A stretch of 64,000 bases of DNA, taken from the NCBI RefSeq assembly GCF_028290495.1, contig NZ_JAQGJT010000159.1, positions 1-64,000 on the forward strand, given 5' to 3'. Every line of letters starts with the position of its first letter. The stretch's first letter is position 1. The notes below the pieces were generated by a model. That model saw only the letters and a program-made list of their open reading frames with translations, was not told the origin of the DNA and did no database searches. Source of the DNA: Tardiphaga sp. (lineage in GTDB: Bacteria > Pseudomonadota > Alphaproteobacteria > Rhizobiales > Xanthobacteraceae). A program made the translations under genes and the position numbers. This document shows, piece by piece, positions 10,669 to 19,904 of this stretch.

Positions 10669-11162
10669 TATCGGAAGAGGCCCGGAAAGCGTTCGCGCGT
10701 CATGCGGTGCGCTGGATAAGGCTCGGCTTCGATCGGCTCGCGGGACACGGTGAGCGTCAACTGCGTAGCGTTGTAGGTAGACCCTGTGCAGGTCAGCGTG
10801 CAGATATCCTCGATGAACTCGGGATTGGATGACATCACGAGCTTCATCACGACTTCAAACTGATCGGTCCCTGACCGAGCCGCCTTGGCCATGTCCTCAG
10901 CGACATTGGCGAAGACCAGCGATGTAGAGGGCGGCTTGCGGTCCTGATCGTCAGGCCATGCCGCCGACATCATCGCGAAACCGTAATCATTACCCGAATG
11001 CCGGGTGCCGTACTTCAACGGATCGGTCGAAAGCCGCTCGGTCGGATCGCTTGAGAGATAGTGCGGCCCGTCCAGCGTCCAGAGTTCAATCAACACGACT
11101 GGAACGTCGTCAGATGATTCCGCATTGAAACTCTTGCGAGTGCTGATTGAGAGACTGGTCAT
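10668..11162 (-). CDS. DUF1833-like phage tail protein
   Basis: 164 aa in conserved tail position; beta-rich LIELWTLDGPHYLSSDPTE start. Confidence 0.65.
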   Translation of the reverse strand: MTSLSISTRKSFNAESSDDVPVVLIELWTLDGPHYLSSDPTERLSTDPLKYGTRHSGNDYGFAMMSAAWPDDQDRKPPSTSLVFANVAEDMAKAARSGTDQFEVVMKLVMSSNPEFIEDICTLTCTGSTYNATQLTLTVSREPIEAEPYPAHRMTRERFPGLFR

Positions 11163-11587
11163 CAGGGAAGCACCACAAGATCGAACTGGACACGCCAGTA
11201 GACTCCACTGATTGGCGTGTCCGCCGGTTCATTCTGACCGAACTGAACCAGCCACCACGATTCCGCGATCAACGGAACCCCATTTTCATCGGCGAGCACC
11301 AAGCCGTTCTCGTCCATCAAGGCTAGTCCATCGAACTGCCTATCCGGCATCACGAATGGCAGCACACCACCAGCGGTGTCGCTCTCCCAGAACCGGTAGA
11401 ACCTCGCCAACTCATCGGTCGAAGCGAAGAAGGAGCAAGTCACGGGCTTCATCAGCGCGCCGCGGCGGCGCTGCTTACCGGGCCCGGTGTCCGTCGCCGT
11501 CTTCAAGCGGGCACCACGCGGCCCGGACTGGAAGCCATCCACCAGAACGTATTGAGGAAGGTCCGCGGGCCAAACAGCGAGCGTCAT
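11162..11587 (-). CDS. Phage tail protein of unknown function
   Basis: 141 aa between the DUF1833-like protein and tape measure; overlapping stop/start with both neighbours. Confidence 0.6.
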   Translation of the reverse strand: MTLAVWPADLPQYVLVDGFQSGPRGARLKTATDTGPGKQRRRGALMKPVTCSFFASTDELARFYRFWESDTAGGVLPFVMPDRQFDGLALMDENGLVLADENGVPLIAESWWLVQFGQNEPADTPISGVYWRVQFDLVVLP

Positions 11588-13863
11588 CGCCGCACCGTCT
11601 TAGTCTTTGCACCGAAGCTGTTCGCCATGGCACCTCGAGTGGCAGAGCCAGGCTTGCTGAGATTGGCCGCCGTGACCTCGTCCAGAGTTACTTCGATCTT
11701 TCGCCCACCGCGACCGTCAGCGACTTCCTGCACGTGTGCGGAAACGGGCGAGCCGTTATTGTTCACCACAACGCTGATCGGCGATGGGCCGGAGTTGCTG
11801 TTGGATGGTCGATAATCTGGCAGCGATGTTCGCGATGGGGTCACGTAACCGCCGCCGTCATACCCCCGCAAGTTCTGGTGCATCGCATTGAGGTTGGCGA
11901 CGCCAGCCCGGCTCGTGGCAGCCGCGCTGAATACAAACTCGCCTGCGTGAACGATGCCGGCCGGCTGATACTTGCCGCCAGAGCCAGTGTAGCCGCCAGA
12001 TGCGAACCCCCGCGATGGCACAAGCCCGCCTTCGCTGAAGCCGAACATCGACCCAATCCCCGTCAGGCCACCTGTAAGAGCCTTAAAAAGGGGGACCACG
12101 ATGTAGGCTTTCACCAACATCTCTTCCAACGAGCGCATCACAGTCTTGCCGAGATCGGCGAAGCCGCTTGCCGCAGTCTTGGTGCCGTCGAAGATATCCG
12201 TAAGTCCGGTTGTGATGCTGCCAAAGGACGACGTTGCAAACTGGTCCATCATCTTGTTGGCATTCGTCGCGTCGTTCATCGCCTGCTGCAAGCCGGGTAG
12301 TTTGGACCCAGCGACAGAGGCTGCGTCCGCGGTGTCTCGCAGCCGGCGCGCTAGAACTTCCTGAGCGGCGGCCATCTGTAATGGGTTATTTGGGTCGAGC
12401 AATTTGCGGTCGATCCAGCTCTGCAGCTCATGGCCGGCCTGCTTCGTAGCATCCCCAAGATTGAACACGCCGATCTGTGCCTGCGCACTGATCTGTGACC
12501 ATTCTGCGGATGCGCGCGTCAAATTGACGATGGCCTTAGCTTGTTCTCCAGTTACGCCGTAGCCGCTCCGACCAGCGATGTTTAATTCATTCTGTTTCTG
12601 CGTAACGATGTCGGTGATGGTCGCCAATTGACCAAGTTGCGACAGACGAGCGTTGTCGTTGGCGAGTCGCATTTTCGTCAGTGCGTTGTCGTCGGTTTTC
12701 TTTTCTTCCGGAGCTTTACCGAACGCGCCCGTCGCATTGTAGATACCGTTCGCCGAACTAGCGCCGAGCTGTGTGCCCATGCCGGATCGCAGAGCGTTGA
12801 GGCCCTGGTTGCGGGCGCTATTCGGGTCTTCGGGGCGATCGATCCCCATGCCTTGGAGTTTGGCGCCAAGCCACGTCCCTTGATGCGCAAATGGCGTCGG
12901 GATGTTCTTGATGCCTTCGCCCACGTCGAGCGCGGCCTTTTTACCCCACTGGGCGAAGTCGACCCAAAGCTTCTGCCAGCGTTCATCGAGCCGCTGGGCA
13001 TCCTCAAGCTGACTGTCCCTCAATTTGGATGCAGCAAGCGACTGGCGGGTAATAGAATCGCCCCCCTGCTCCATCAGCTTAACGTATTCACGGGTGGCCG
13101 GCAGACCCGCCTGCTGAAGGATGGAAAACTTTTGGGCTTCAGAGCCGGCGTTCCGTACAAGATCGGCAACGATACCGAACGTGGTAGCGGTATCCCCGAC
13201 AGTCTTGCCATTTGACCGAAGTAGAGTTTGCAGATCACCGAGGCCGTGCTTGGCCAGATCGACCTGAGCGTTGAACGCCAACATACTCGCATTGAAGGAG
13301 TCGTTATTGACGCCCTTGTATGCTGCCGCCGTCTGAAGGCCCTGGAACTGCTGTCCGCCTACGCCAACCCGCTGTGCGGTGTCGCCGGTCGCCGCCAGCG
13401 CACTATTTAAATTCCAAACATAGGTCGCTATTTCCTTTATTGCGGTGATTGCCGCGCCTGCAATGAGGCCGCGCGTGAACCGCGACGCTAACTTGTCGAG
13501 TGAACTGGTGGTGGCGTCAGCGCTCTTGCCAAGATTTGCGTTATCGTTTGCACCCTGCTTCGACTGAGCCGACAATCCACCCAGTGCCTTCTGCGCGGAC
13601 TGAGAAGCGATAGCCATCTTGTTCGATGAGGCGTTGAAGGCGTCGGTACGCGCCTGCATCTCGGCCGTAGATATGCCCGCGCGCTTGGCGGCGGCCTCCA
13701 TCGCCCCCGTGGCCGTGGCCGCCTTTGTACCCGACTGAGACAGCTTAGCCGACGCCTGTTCGGCCGAATTCGCGGCAGTCGCAAGCCCGCGCAGGTCCGC
13801 CGTGGCGGATTTCGCCTGCGAACTGTCGACTGAGATTCCAAGAGCCGCGATATCACCGGCCAT
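11584..13863 (-). CDS. Tail tape measure protein
   Basis: 759 aa, Ala/Gln-rich alpha-helical N-term, hydrophobic centre, Gly-rich GFASGGYTGSGGKYQPAGIVHAGEFVFS C-term. Confidence 0.85.
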   Translation of the reverse strand: MAGDIAALGISVDSSQAKSATADLRGLATAANSAEQASAKLSQSGTKAATATGAMEAAAKRAGISTAEMQARTDAFNASSNKMAIASQSAQKALGGLSAQSKQGANDNANLGKSADATTSSLDKLASRFTRGLIAGAAITAIKEIATYVWNLNSALAATGDTAQRVGVGGQQFQGLQTAAAYKGVNNDSFNASMLAFNAQVDLAKHGLGDLQTLLRSNGKTVGDTATTFGIVADLVRNAGSEAQKFSILQQAGLPATREYVKLMEQGGDSITRQSLAASKLRDSQLEDAQRLDERWQKLWVDFAQWGKKAALDVGEGIKNIPTPFAHQGTWLGAKLQGMGIDRPEDPNSARNQGLNALRSGMGTQLGASSANGIYNATGAFGKAPEEKKTDDNALTKMRLANDNARLSQLGQLATITDIVTQKQNELNIAGRSGYGVTGEQAKAIVNLTRASAEWSQISAQAQIGVFNLGDATKQAGHELQSWIDRKLLDPNNPLQMAAAQEVLARRLRDTADAASVAGSKLPGLQQAMNDATNANKMMDQFATSSFGSITTGLTDIFDGTKTAASGFADLGKTVMRSLEEMLVKAYIVVPLFKALTGGLTGIGSMFGFSEGGLVPSRGFASGGYTGSGGKYQPAGIVHAGEFVFSAAATSRAGVANLNAMHQNLRGYDGGGYVTPSRTSLPDYRPSNSNSGPSPISVVVNNNGSPVSAHVQEVADGRGGRKIEVTLDEVTAANLSKPGSATRGAMANSFGAKTKTVRR

Positions 13864-13970
13864 TCCGCTAATCCTTGAACCGTCGCTCTTTGAGTAGTAC
13901 GAAAGACGAACCCGCCGAGCGTTGGAGCGCTGTGACGGGTTCTAACCAGCCAACCTTCGGAGAGGTCGAG

Positions 13971-14690
13971 ATGGCTACAAAACCGATATGCTCAGTTGCG
14001 GACTGCAGCAAGCCCGCCGCCAATAGCAGCTGGTGCTGGGGACACTATTACCGGAACCGCCGCTACGGCGACCCGCTCAAATCGAAACGACCAACGCCCC
14101 GCCCTATTGCCGCTAATAGCACGTGTACCGCGCCGAACTGCCCTAAGCCGCAACATGCCTTCGGCTTATGTGTTGCACATTACACTCGGCAGCGACGCCA
14201 CGGCTCTCCAACTGGAGGCAAGACATCACGCGGTGTCCCGATGAAGTTTCTTTTAGATAATATCAGTTTTGACGGCGACGAATGCTTGATCTGGCCGTTT
14301 GCCCGGGGCGGAACCAGAGGTGACGGCCTTGCGACCTTCCGTGGCAAACAGACATCGGCCAACTACGTTATGTGCATCCTTGCCCACGGTGAACCACCGA
14401 CTCCTAAGCATGAGTCTGCTCATTCATGCGGGCGCGGGCACGACGCCTGCGTCAATCCGAAACACCTGCGATGGGCGACCCGCAAGGAAAACCTAGCAGA
14501 CAGACTGATCCACGGGACACATAATCGAGGCGAGCAAGGATCGGCCGCAAAACTTTGCATCGCTGAGGTCCGCGAAATAAGAAAACTTCGCGGCGCTCTT
14601 GGGCAGAAAGAGATTGCCGCTCGTTTTGGCGTAACAAAAGCGGCAATCCATTCTATTCAGGTCCGCAAGAATTGGGCTTGGCTCCCCTAG
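13971..14690 (+). CDS. Free-standing HNH homing-type endonuclease
   Basis: Cys-rich zinc-binding repeats then HSCGRGHDACVNPKHLRWATRKENLADR HNH motif and a C-term HTH; GGAGAGG RBS before ATG at 13971 (inside ORF 13875..14690). Confidence 0.75.
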   Translation: MATKPICSVADCSKPAANSSWCWGHYYRNRRYGDPLKSKRPTPRPIAANSTCTAPNCPKPQHAFGLCVAHYTRQRRHGSPTGGKTSRGVPMKFLLDNISFDGDECLIWPFARGGTRGDGLATFRGKQTSANYVMCILAHGEPPTPKHESAHSCGRGHDACVNPKHLRWATRKENLADRLIHGTHNRGEQGSAAKLCIAEVREIRKLRGALGQKEIAARFGVTKAAIHSIQVRKNWAWLP

Positions 14691-14692
14691 TC

Positions 14693-14893
14693 CTAAGAAA
14701 ACAGCAGGTCGAAGTCCTGCATCGTCATCGGCGAAGCGTTCTTGCGAGGCGCCTCGATCTCTTGTGCGCCGAAGAACTTCAGCACTGACATAATCATCGA
14801 CCGGATGAGCTTGTTGCGGGCGGAGATCGCATTGGCGATGGCGTGCATCGGCATATCCATCACCTCGGCATAGGTGTACCCGCAGACACCCAT
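14693..14893 (-). CDS. Second-frame extension of tail assembly chaperone (probable -1 frameshift product)
   Basis: Short ORF directly after the first chaperone ORF; its frame stays open upstream of the annotated ATG to the 14.94 kb G-run. Confidence 0.5.
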   Translation of the reverse strand: MGVCGYTYAEVMDMPMHAIANAISARNKLIRSMIMSVLKFFGAQEIEAPRKNASPMTMQDFDLLFS

Positions 14894-14931
14894 GCCATCA
14901 TGTTCCAGCCACTCCAGATATTCGGAGTGGC

Positions 14932-15249
14932 TTATGCTTCCCCCGACCCGTCATTCTCCGCATTGGTCAGCGGCTTCCCGCCGTTGGCGAGGTACTGGAC
15001 GTAGGTTGACAGAGCTTCGGTCAGGTTCGGAAGGCCGGCCTTCCATACCGCGTGCTCTACGTCGGAGGGCTTCTTGCCGAGGCCGGCCGCGACCACAAGG
15101 ACGTAGTAGTCCTGATCGAACGCCGCGAGCTTTTGGAGGACCTGCCCGTAACCGCCCCCTGCATTGACCTTCTTGCCGGCGTCGAGGCTAGACCGAAGCG
15201 TCTCGGTTTTGCCGTTCAGTTCGATTTCAACTTCGCCGATGCCGGGCAT
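14932..15249 (-). CDS. Tail assembly chaperone (GTA gp10-like / gpG-like)
   Basis: 105 aa; IGEVEIELNGKTETLRSSLDAGKKV; lies between tail tube and tape measure genes. Confidence 0.65.
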   Translation of the reverse strand: MPGIGEVEIELNGKTETLRSSLDAGKKVNAGGGYGQVLQKLAAFDQDYYVLVVAAGLGKKPSDVEHAVWKAGLPNLTEALSTYVQYLANGGKPLTNAENDGSGEA

Positions 15250-15653
15250 TACAGGGTCACTCCAGGGATAATGATGCGAATGGCGAGGATCGACGTCGTC
15301 TTGGCGATGCCGAGCATCGCGACGTAGTCGCCGGTATCCGGGGTCAGACGCATACCGCCGGGGGTTTCGGACAGGTACACGGGAAGGCCCGCGGTCAGCA
15401 CGGCGCCGAGGGTCACATCCCCGCCCGTCGCAACAACCACGGGCTGGCCGACGCCGGCGCCGTTCAGGGCGATGCCATAGGGCACCTTGACCTCAGCCGT
15501 AGCGGAATCGCAGTCAGCCAGCTTGAACGTGCCGGTCGCCGCTTCCTTGTAGACGACCTGACCAGCCGTGATGGCAACGCCGGCCTTACCGGTCTCGGTT
15601 GTTGCATTGCCGCCTGCGAGAACATTCGTCGCCGTGATCGTGAGATCAACCAT
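15249..15653 (-). CDS. Phage structural protein, decoration-like
   Basis: 134 aa beta-rich, Ala/Gly/Val-rich; in tail gene cluster. Confidence 0.45.
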   Translation of the reverse strand: MVDLTITATNVLAGGNATTETGKAGVAITAGQVVYKEAATGTFKLADCDSATAEVKVPYGIALNGAGVGQPVVVATGGDVTLGAVLTAGLPVYLSETPGGMRLTPDTGDYVAMLGIAKTTSILAIRIIIPGVTL

Positions 15654-15667
15654 GGTTCAGTATCCGA

Positions 15668-16144
15668 TCAGGTTGCCGCAACGCGAACGATATTGCTGTT
15701 CGGCTGCAGGTTGATGTCGAGGTTGCCGATGGTGTTCGCGGCACCGCCCGCTTCGTTCGCGCTCATCGCCAGCGCGATGAAATAACGCTTCGAGGGGGAA
15801 CCGCCGTTGGAATCGTTGCCGTCGATCCGGAAAGCGTAGTTGTTCCGATTGGACGGCGCGGCCGCTACGATCAGCGCGGCCTGACCGGCATCATCGGGAA
15901 TCTGTGCGAACACGTTCTGCATGGCAGGGGCGTTCGCCGTGCCCTTCTGATGGATGTCTCGGCCGCGGTTGATCAGCGACGTGCTGATGTCCTGCGCGGT
16001 ATCACCGAGACCGCCCATCTGGGACCAGCCGTCGATCTCGGTCCACGTCTGCCCGCTGAAATCGGCCTCGACGAAGTCCGCTGCTTTGTCGGCGAGCACG
16101 CCGCCGATATAGATCTTCATTCCCGCGATTGGGCGAAGTGCCAT
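15668..16144 (-). CDS. Major tail tube protein
   Basis: 158 aa; GMKIYIGG...WTEIDGWSQMG... typical of tail tube proteins; syntenic position. Confidence 0.65.
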   Translation of the reverse strand: MALRPIAGMKIYIGGVLADKAADFVEADFSGQTWTEIDGWSQMGGLGDTAQDISTSLINRGRDIHQKGTANAPAMQNVFAQIPDDAGQAALIVAAAPSNRNNYAFRIDGNDSNGGSPSKRYFIALAMSANEAGGAANTIGNLDINLQPNSNIVRVAAT

Positions 16145-16163
16145 GGTATTCTCCTGATGATGA

Positions 16164-16613
16164 TTAAGGGCGTGCGAAGCACTGGTAGGGGATGCTGACC
16201 GGGATCATCATCCATGGGTCGTCCTTGAGCATCGGTCCGCGGTAGGCCTGCTTATCGATGCGGACTGGCTCGGATTCGGTCGGCAATTGCAGTCCCCGCG
16301 GGAAAAACTGGATGGCTGCTGCAGCAATCCTTGCGATAGCGGGTTCGCCAGCGCCGATCCCGTGAAAGACCGAGACCTGAAATATCCCGTTGTGCTTGTT
16401 ATGGGAGTTGAACGAGATGCCAGTTTCAAAGCTAGGCGCCGGCAGGAACGATACCTGCAGCCATTTCCCGTAGACCGTCCCCGTCTTTGCGGCCGGCGGG
16501 GTGAACACAACATTCGGGTATGAAATTGCGGCCGCCATCCCTTGAGCTATGGCGAACGCCGTGGCACGGTCGGTCAACGCCTTCTGAATGGCGACCTCGA
16601 CGGGCTCAGACAT
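16164..16613 (-). CDS. Tail terminator/completion protein (DUF4128-like)
   Basis: 149 aa upstream of tail tube; NVVFTPPAAKTGTVYGKWLQVSFLPAP. Confidence 0.6.
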   Translation of the reverse strand: MSEPVEVAIQKALTDRATAFAIAQGMAAAISYPNVVFTPPAAKTGTVYGKWLQVSFLPAPSFETGISFNSHNKHNGIFQVSVFHGIGAGEPAIARIAAAAIQFFPRGLQLPTESEPVRIDKQAYRGPMLKDDPWMMIPVSIPYQCFARP

Positions 16614-16840
16614 TGACTAAACCGCTTTCCGATAATCAGGTTGGAGACCTCCTGGGCGAGGCGCTCAATGTCATTGGCGGCGCCAAGGCGCAGACCGTCC
16701 GCGGCAACACCGCGCTCGATGCCGCCCGTCAGGCCATTTCGTTGATGCAGATCGGCCTGCTCATGGCCGCTGAGAAGAATTCGGATGTGGTCGACACCGT
16801 TATCGAGCAGCCTGCGCGGCGCGGGCCTTCGCGCGAGTAG
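16613..16840 (+). CDS. Small plus-strand ORF inserted in late operon, unknown function
   Basis: TTG start gives LTKPLSDNQVGDLLGEALNVIGGAKAQTVRGNTALDAARQAISLMQIGLLMAAEKN...; fills an otherwise empty gap between two minus-strand genes. Confidence 0.4.
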   Translation: MTKPLSDNQVGDLLGEALNVIGGAKAQTVRGNTALDAARQAISLMQIGLLMAAEKNSDVVDTVIEQPARRGPSRE

Positions 16841-17249
16841 CCGCGGACTCGACAAGGCGTGGCCACTGAGCTGCTGCCCGCCGGACCATTGCTCGAGGTT
16901 CCATCTTTGATGTGCCGTATTCGACGAACCCGGCGTAAGCCATGGTGAAGCACACGTAGATCGTGTCCGTTAGCGATGCCGATGCGATTGTCAGCGATAT
17001 CTCGCCGGCGCTGGCGTCTTTCGCGATGTGCGCGTTCTTGGCGTTCGTCGCAGTCTTGTCGATCGGCGTCGGTGCGTTCAGCGAACCTTGGATGGTCCCG
17101 GCAAGGAAGCCCAGATCGATCGGGGTGTATTCCCGCATCAAGTCGGTCACGTCTTCCGTGGCCGTATTGCGGACGGCGACCATGCGGTCCTCCGCCTCAT
17201 GGCACCATGCGTCAACCTGGCTACCGAAGTTCAGATCGTTAATGGCCAT
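16800..17249 (-). CDS. HK97 gp10-like head-tail/tail completion protein
   Basis: 149 aa; TPIDLGFLAGTIQGS ... YAGFVEYGTSKMEPRAMVRRAAAQW motif. Confidence 0.7.
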   Translation of the reverse strand: MAINDLNFGSQVDAWCHEAEDRMVAVRNTATEDVTDLMREYTPIDLGFLAGTIQGSLNAPTPIDKTATNAKNAHIAKDASAGEISLTIASASLTDTIYVCFTMAYAGFVEYGTSKMEPRAMVRRAAAQWPRLVESAATRAKARAAQAAR

Positions 17250-17252
17250 CGA

Positions 17253-18266
17253 TCACCGCAGGTTCGCAAGATGGTCAATTCGGATGGTGACATTGCAACG
17301 GCATTGCGCCGTCTCGCTCAGTGGCGCCATGGCATCGCACGGATACCGGAGCCTTGCGCCAGACGGCGAGACGAATAGTTCGTTCAACCCTACGCTTTGC
17401 TTGTCCATCGCCCGATGCGTATCCCGCACCCGTTTGTCATGCGCCGAATTCCAGACGCGGCGGATGTTCTGCTCTGCGACCTTCCCGGATGCCACAGCCT
17501 GCTGATAGGCCTCATGGCGGCCGGAGTTGACTGCCCGGAGCGTTTCGGTGCGGGCGATGTTCTCACCGCGCCAACGCAGCGCCCGGTTTTTGTAGGTCGT
17601 CACCGCGGTCTTGATCTGGTCCGACGTCAGCGCCCGGCCCTCCTTGATGGCCTTGGCGATCTGCCCGTCAAGCCGTCCGTCTCGGAGAGCAAAAGGCCAT
17701 TTTTCTCGATCGGCATTACTGAACGCCGATTTCAGTTTAGCCGGGTCCGAAAGCGTGGCCTCGAAGTTCAATGCGGCCTTCGCGTGGCCGTCAGTCAGCC
17801 CGATATAGCCGCCTTGGCGCACGCCATTGACGTTGCGGCCGGCAATGTCCAAACCGGCAGCGCGGCCACCCTGCCCCTTTGCAAGACTGTCTATTAGCAC
17901 GGTGCGAAGCATGGCGCGGGTATCATCCGTGATGCCCTGAACCAGCGTCGCTGCCGCCCGACGCAACTGATCCTCCGCGCGAAGATCCCGCGCGTTGAAA
18001 ATGACTTGTATCCGCAGCCCGGTCATTTCAGCAGACCCGGTCTGTTCAAATGCTGTCTCAATCGACCGTGTAACGCCGTTTAGGGCGGCCGGCTGGATAT
18101 TGGCGGCGCGCACCGCCGACTCCAAGTCGCCGCGCTCCAGCGCCCGCGCTAGGCCATCCAAATCGACGTTGTTACGCCAATCGTTGACCGCATCATCGAA
18201 CGCCTTGCGGAGTAGCGGCTCAAGCTTGGCGATCAGCGCCTCGATGTAAGCGCGGGAGACGGCCAT
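17253..18266 (-). CDS. Minor head/head morphogenesis protein (Mu gpF-like C-term)
   Basis: ARTETLRAVNSGRHEAYQQ ... RDTHRAMDKQSVGLNELFVSPSGARLRYPCD...CRCNVTIR. Confidence 0.75.
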   Translation of the reverse strand: MAVSRAYIEALIAKLEPLLRKAFDDAVNDWRNNVDLDGLARALERGDLESAVRAANIQPAALNGVTRSIETAFEQTGSAEMTGLRIQVIFNARDLRAEDQLRRAAATLVQGITDDTRAMLRTVLIDSLAKGQGGRAAGLDIAGRNVNGVRQGGYIGLTDGHAKAALNFEATLSDPAKLKSAFSNADREKWPFALRDGRLDGQIAKAIKEGRALTSDQIKTAVTTYKNRALRWRGENIARTETLRAVNSGRHEAYQQAVASGKVAEQNIRRVWNSAHDKRVRDTHRAMDKQSVGLNELFVSPSGARLRYPCDAMAPLSETAQCRCNVTIRIDHLANLR

Positions 18267-18502
18267 CAGTGTATCGCCACCGGGTCAAACTGCGAGAAAT
18301 CCACGACTTCCCACATCCCGTCAGGAAGCGGGACGACCGCACAAACCGCTTCAGCCATATTGTCCGTTTCGTCGCCGCAGATGTCGAGCATGTTGCTGAA
18401 CTGGGCTGTAGTACCGTCGTTGAGGATGGCCGCCCCCTCAGAACGGTTAATAGCGATCACGGGCATCGCGGCACCTCTGGACTCTGCAAATTTTCGCTGC
18501 AA
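18266..18502 (-). CDS. Hypothetical phage protein
   Basis: 78 aa ORF in operon, stop/start contact with neighbour. Confidence 0.4.
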   Translation of the reverse strand: MQRKFAESRGAAMPVIAINRSEGAAILNDGTTAQFSNMLDICGDETDNMAEAVCAVVPLPDGMWEVVDFSQFDPVAIH

Positions 18503-18533
18503 CGATCTGGGATCATCAATCTGGGAGGATCAG

Positions 18534-18728
18534 ATGGCCAAATCGACAAAAAACAACGGAAAGCCTTGGACCAACGATGATGTGAAGCAATTCAAGACGT
18601 TGGTTAAGGGGAACACCCCAACCCGCGTCATCGGCCTTAAGCTCGGCCGCACCGAGGCGTCCGTTCAAAGCAAGGCCCAGCGCGAAGGTATCTCGCTAGC
18701 GCCAACGAACCGTAGCCCGCGCGACTAG
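18534..18728 (+). CDS. Small SANT/Myb- or HTH-like DNA-binding protein
   Basis: MAKSTKNNGKPWTNDDVKQFKTLVKGNTPTRVIGLKLGRTEASVQSKAQREGISLAPTNRSPRD; GGGAGG RBS; stop overlaps the stop of the convergent gene at CTAG. Confidence 0.7.
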   Translation: MAKSTKNNGKPWTNDDVKQFKTLVKGNTPTRVIGLKLGRTEASVQSKAQREGISLAPTNRSPRD

Positions 18729-18979
18729 CCGTCCAACGACTCCACAATTCGCTTCTGCAGCACCGCGACAGCTCCAACCAATGGAGCGGCCGCGTTGCTG
18801 TCAGACCATGACGTATTCAGGGCTAGGTCGGGCCGAACGACGGCCAGGGCAACGCCGCGGATCAGACCTTCGCGAGCCTCAGCCAAGGCAGCTTCAAGCG
18901 TCTCAATAACGGACTTCCGGTCTAGGTCTTGGGCTGTTTCGATGACATGCAGCTTTGACATCACATCGCGCCCTTGCAT
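18725..18979 (-). CDS. Hypothetical phage protein
   Basis: 84 aa, compact operon context. Confidence 0.45.
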   Translation of the reverse strand: MQGRDVMSKLHVIETAQDLDRKSVIETLEAALAEAREGLIRGVALAVVRPDLALNTSWSDSNAAAPLVGAVAVLQKRIVESLDG

Positions 18980-19317
18980 TCATAAATTGCCGTTGCCGGA
19001 TCCGTGCTCACCTCGCTTATGGCAAACGTGATCCCCTGGATCGTCACTCTGTCACCGGCGGTGGGTTTTACCCCGACGCTGGTTGCTAAGATCAAAACCT
19101 TGCGTTCGCCGGCCTGCACCAGATTGTTCGCGCGATAGAACTGTGAGTAGGCTTCCACAACAGCGCGGCACGGGAAGTTTGCGGCCAGAGGCGGCAACGG
19201 GTCCGCCGGATCGCCTCCGGTCTGCGGCACGTCCCGAACCAGTACCGCCGGTAGGAACAGCGTGTTGAAGGCGGCGCCGATGGTGCGGGCCAACGATCCG
19301 GCCAGGGGCGAGGTCAT
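18961..19317 (-). CDS. Phage head-tail connector-type protein
   Basis: 118 aa; beta-rich C-term GDRVTIQGITFAISEVSTDPATAIYECK. Confidence 0.5.
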   Translation of the reverse strand: MTSPLAGSLARTIGAAFNTLFLPAVLVRDVPQTGGDPADPLPPLAANFPCRAVVEAYSQFYRANNLVQAGERKVLILATSVGVKPTAGDRVTIQGITFAISEVSTDPATAIYECKGAM

Positions 19318-19904
19318 CCGCGCACCGCCCGTCCGAACAGTCCGCCGTTCGCATTTGCCATCAGCAGTGCGTCCAGAATGGTGTCGATGATCTGGATCGT
19401 GGTCTGGGCGCTGGCATTGGCAGCATAGACGATCCGCACACTGCCGGCCTGCAATTCCTGGATGGCCCCGCCCCGCTCTAGATCGGGCTGCATAGATCCT
19501 GGCGAGGCAGATTCACGGACGGCCGCCTCGCATGTCGCTTGGATGACCTCCGGCGGGATGACGTTCGCCGGGATGTAGTCGTACCCCTGCGATCCAAGCT
19601 GGTCATCCCGGTCGGTCGGATAAATGAAGCCAATGCTTCGGCCGTTGTCCGGCAGGAAGTAATAGGCGCCGATCCGGGGCCACTCTAGAGCCTGGGCTCT
19701 CCGGTTCGTGCGATAGCCCGAAAACCGATTCCGATAGGCGTCGACGTAGGCTGTCGCTCGGCGCAGCGCCTGCTCGACCAAGGTGTCTGTGCTCGCCGCC
19801 GTATAGTCCAACCCGCGCCCATCGGCGTAGGTCTTGAAATCGACAACGGAAACGTAGGACTCAGCGTTCGCCTTTCCGGTCCCGTCTTCGACGACCAAAG
19901 TCAC
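19314..19904 (-). CDS. Head-tail adaptor, DnaT-like ssDNA-binding family
   Basis: 196 aa; NAESYVSVVDFKTYADGRGLDYTAAS...LEQALRRATAYVD...RAQALEWPR signature. Confidence 0.7.
   Translation of the reverse strand: MTLVVEDGTGKANAESYVSVVDFKTYADGRGLDYTAASTDTLVEQALRRATAYVDAYRNRFSGYRTNRRAQALEWPRIGAYYFLPDNGRSIGFIYPTDRDDQLGSQGYDYIPANVIPPEVIQATCEAAVRESASPGSMQPDLERGGAIQELQAGSVRIVYAANASAQTTIQIIDTILDALLMANANGGLFGRAVRG

Noticed and set aside
11212-12300. Long plus-strand ORF (362 aa) antisense to the tape measure gene
   Set aside because: Arg/Ser/His-rich shadow translation of a well-supported gene on the other strand
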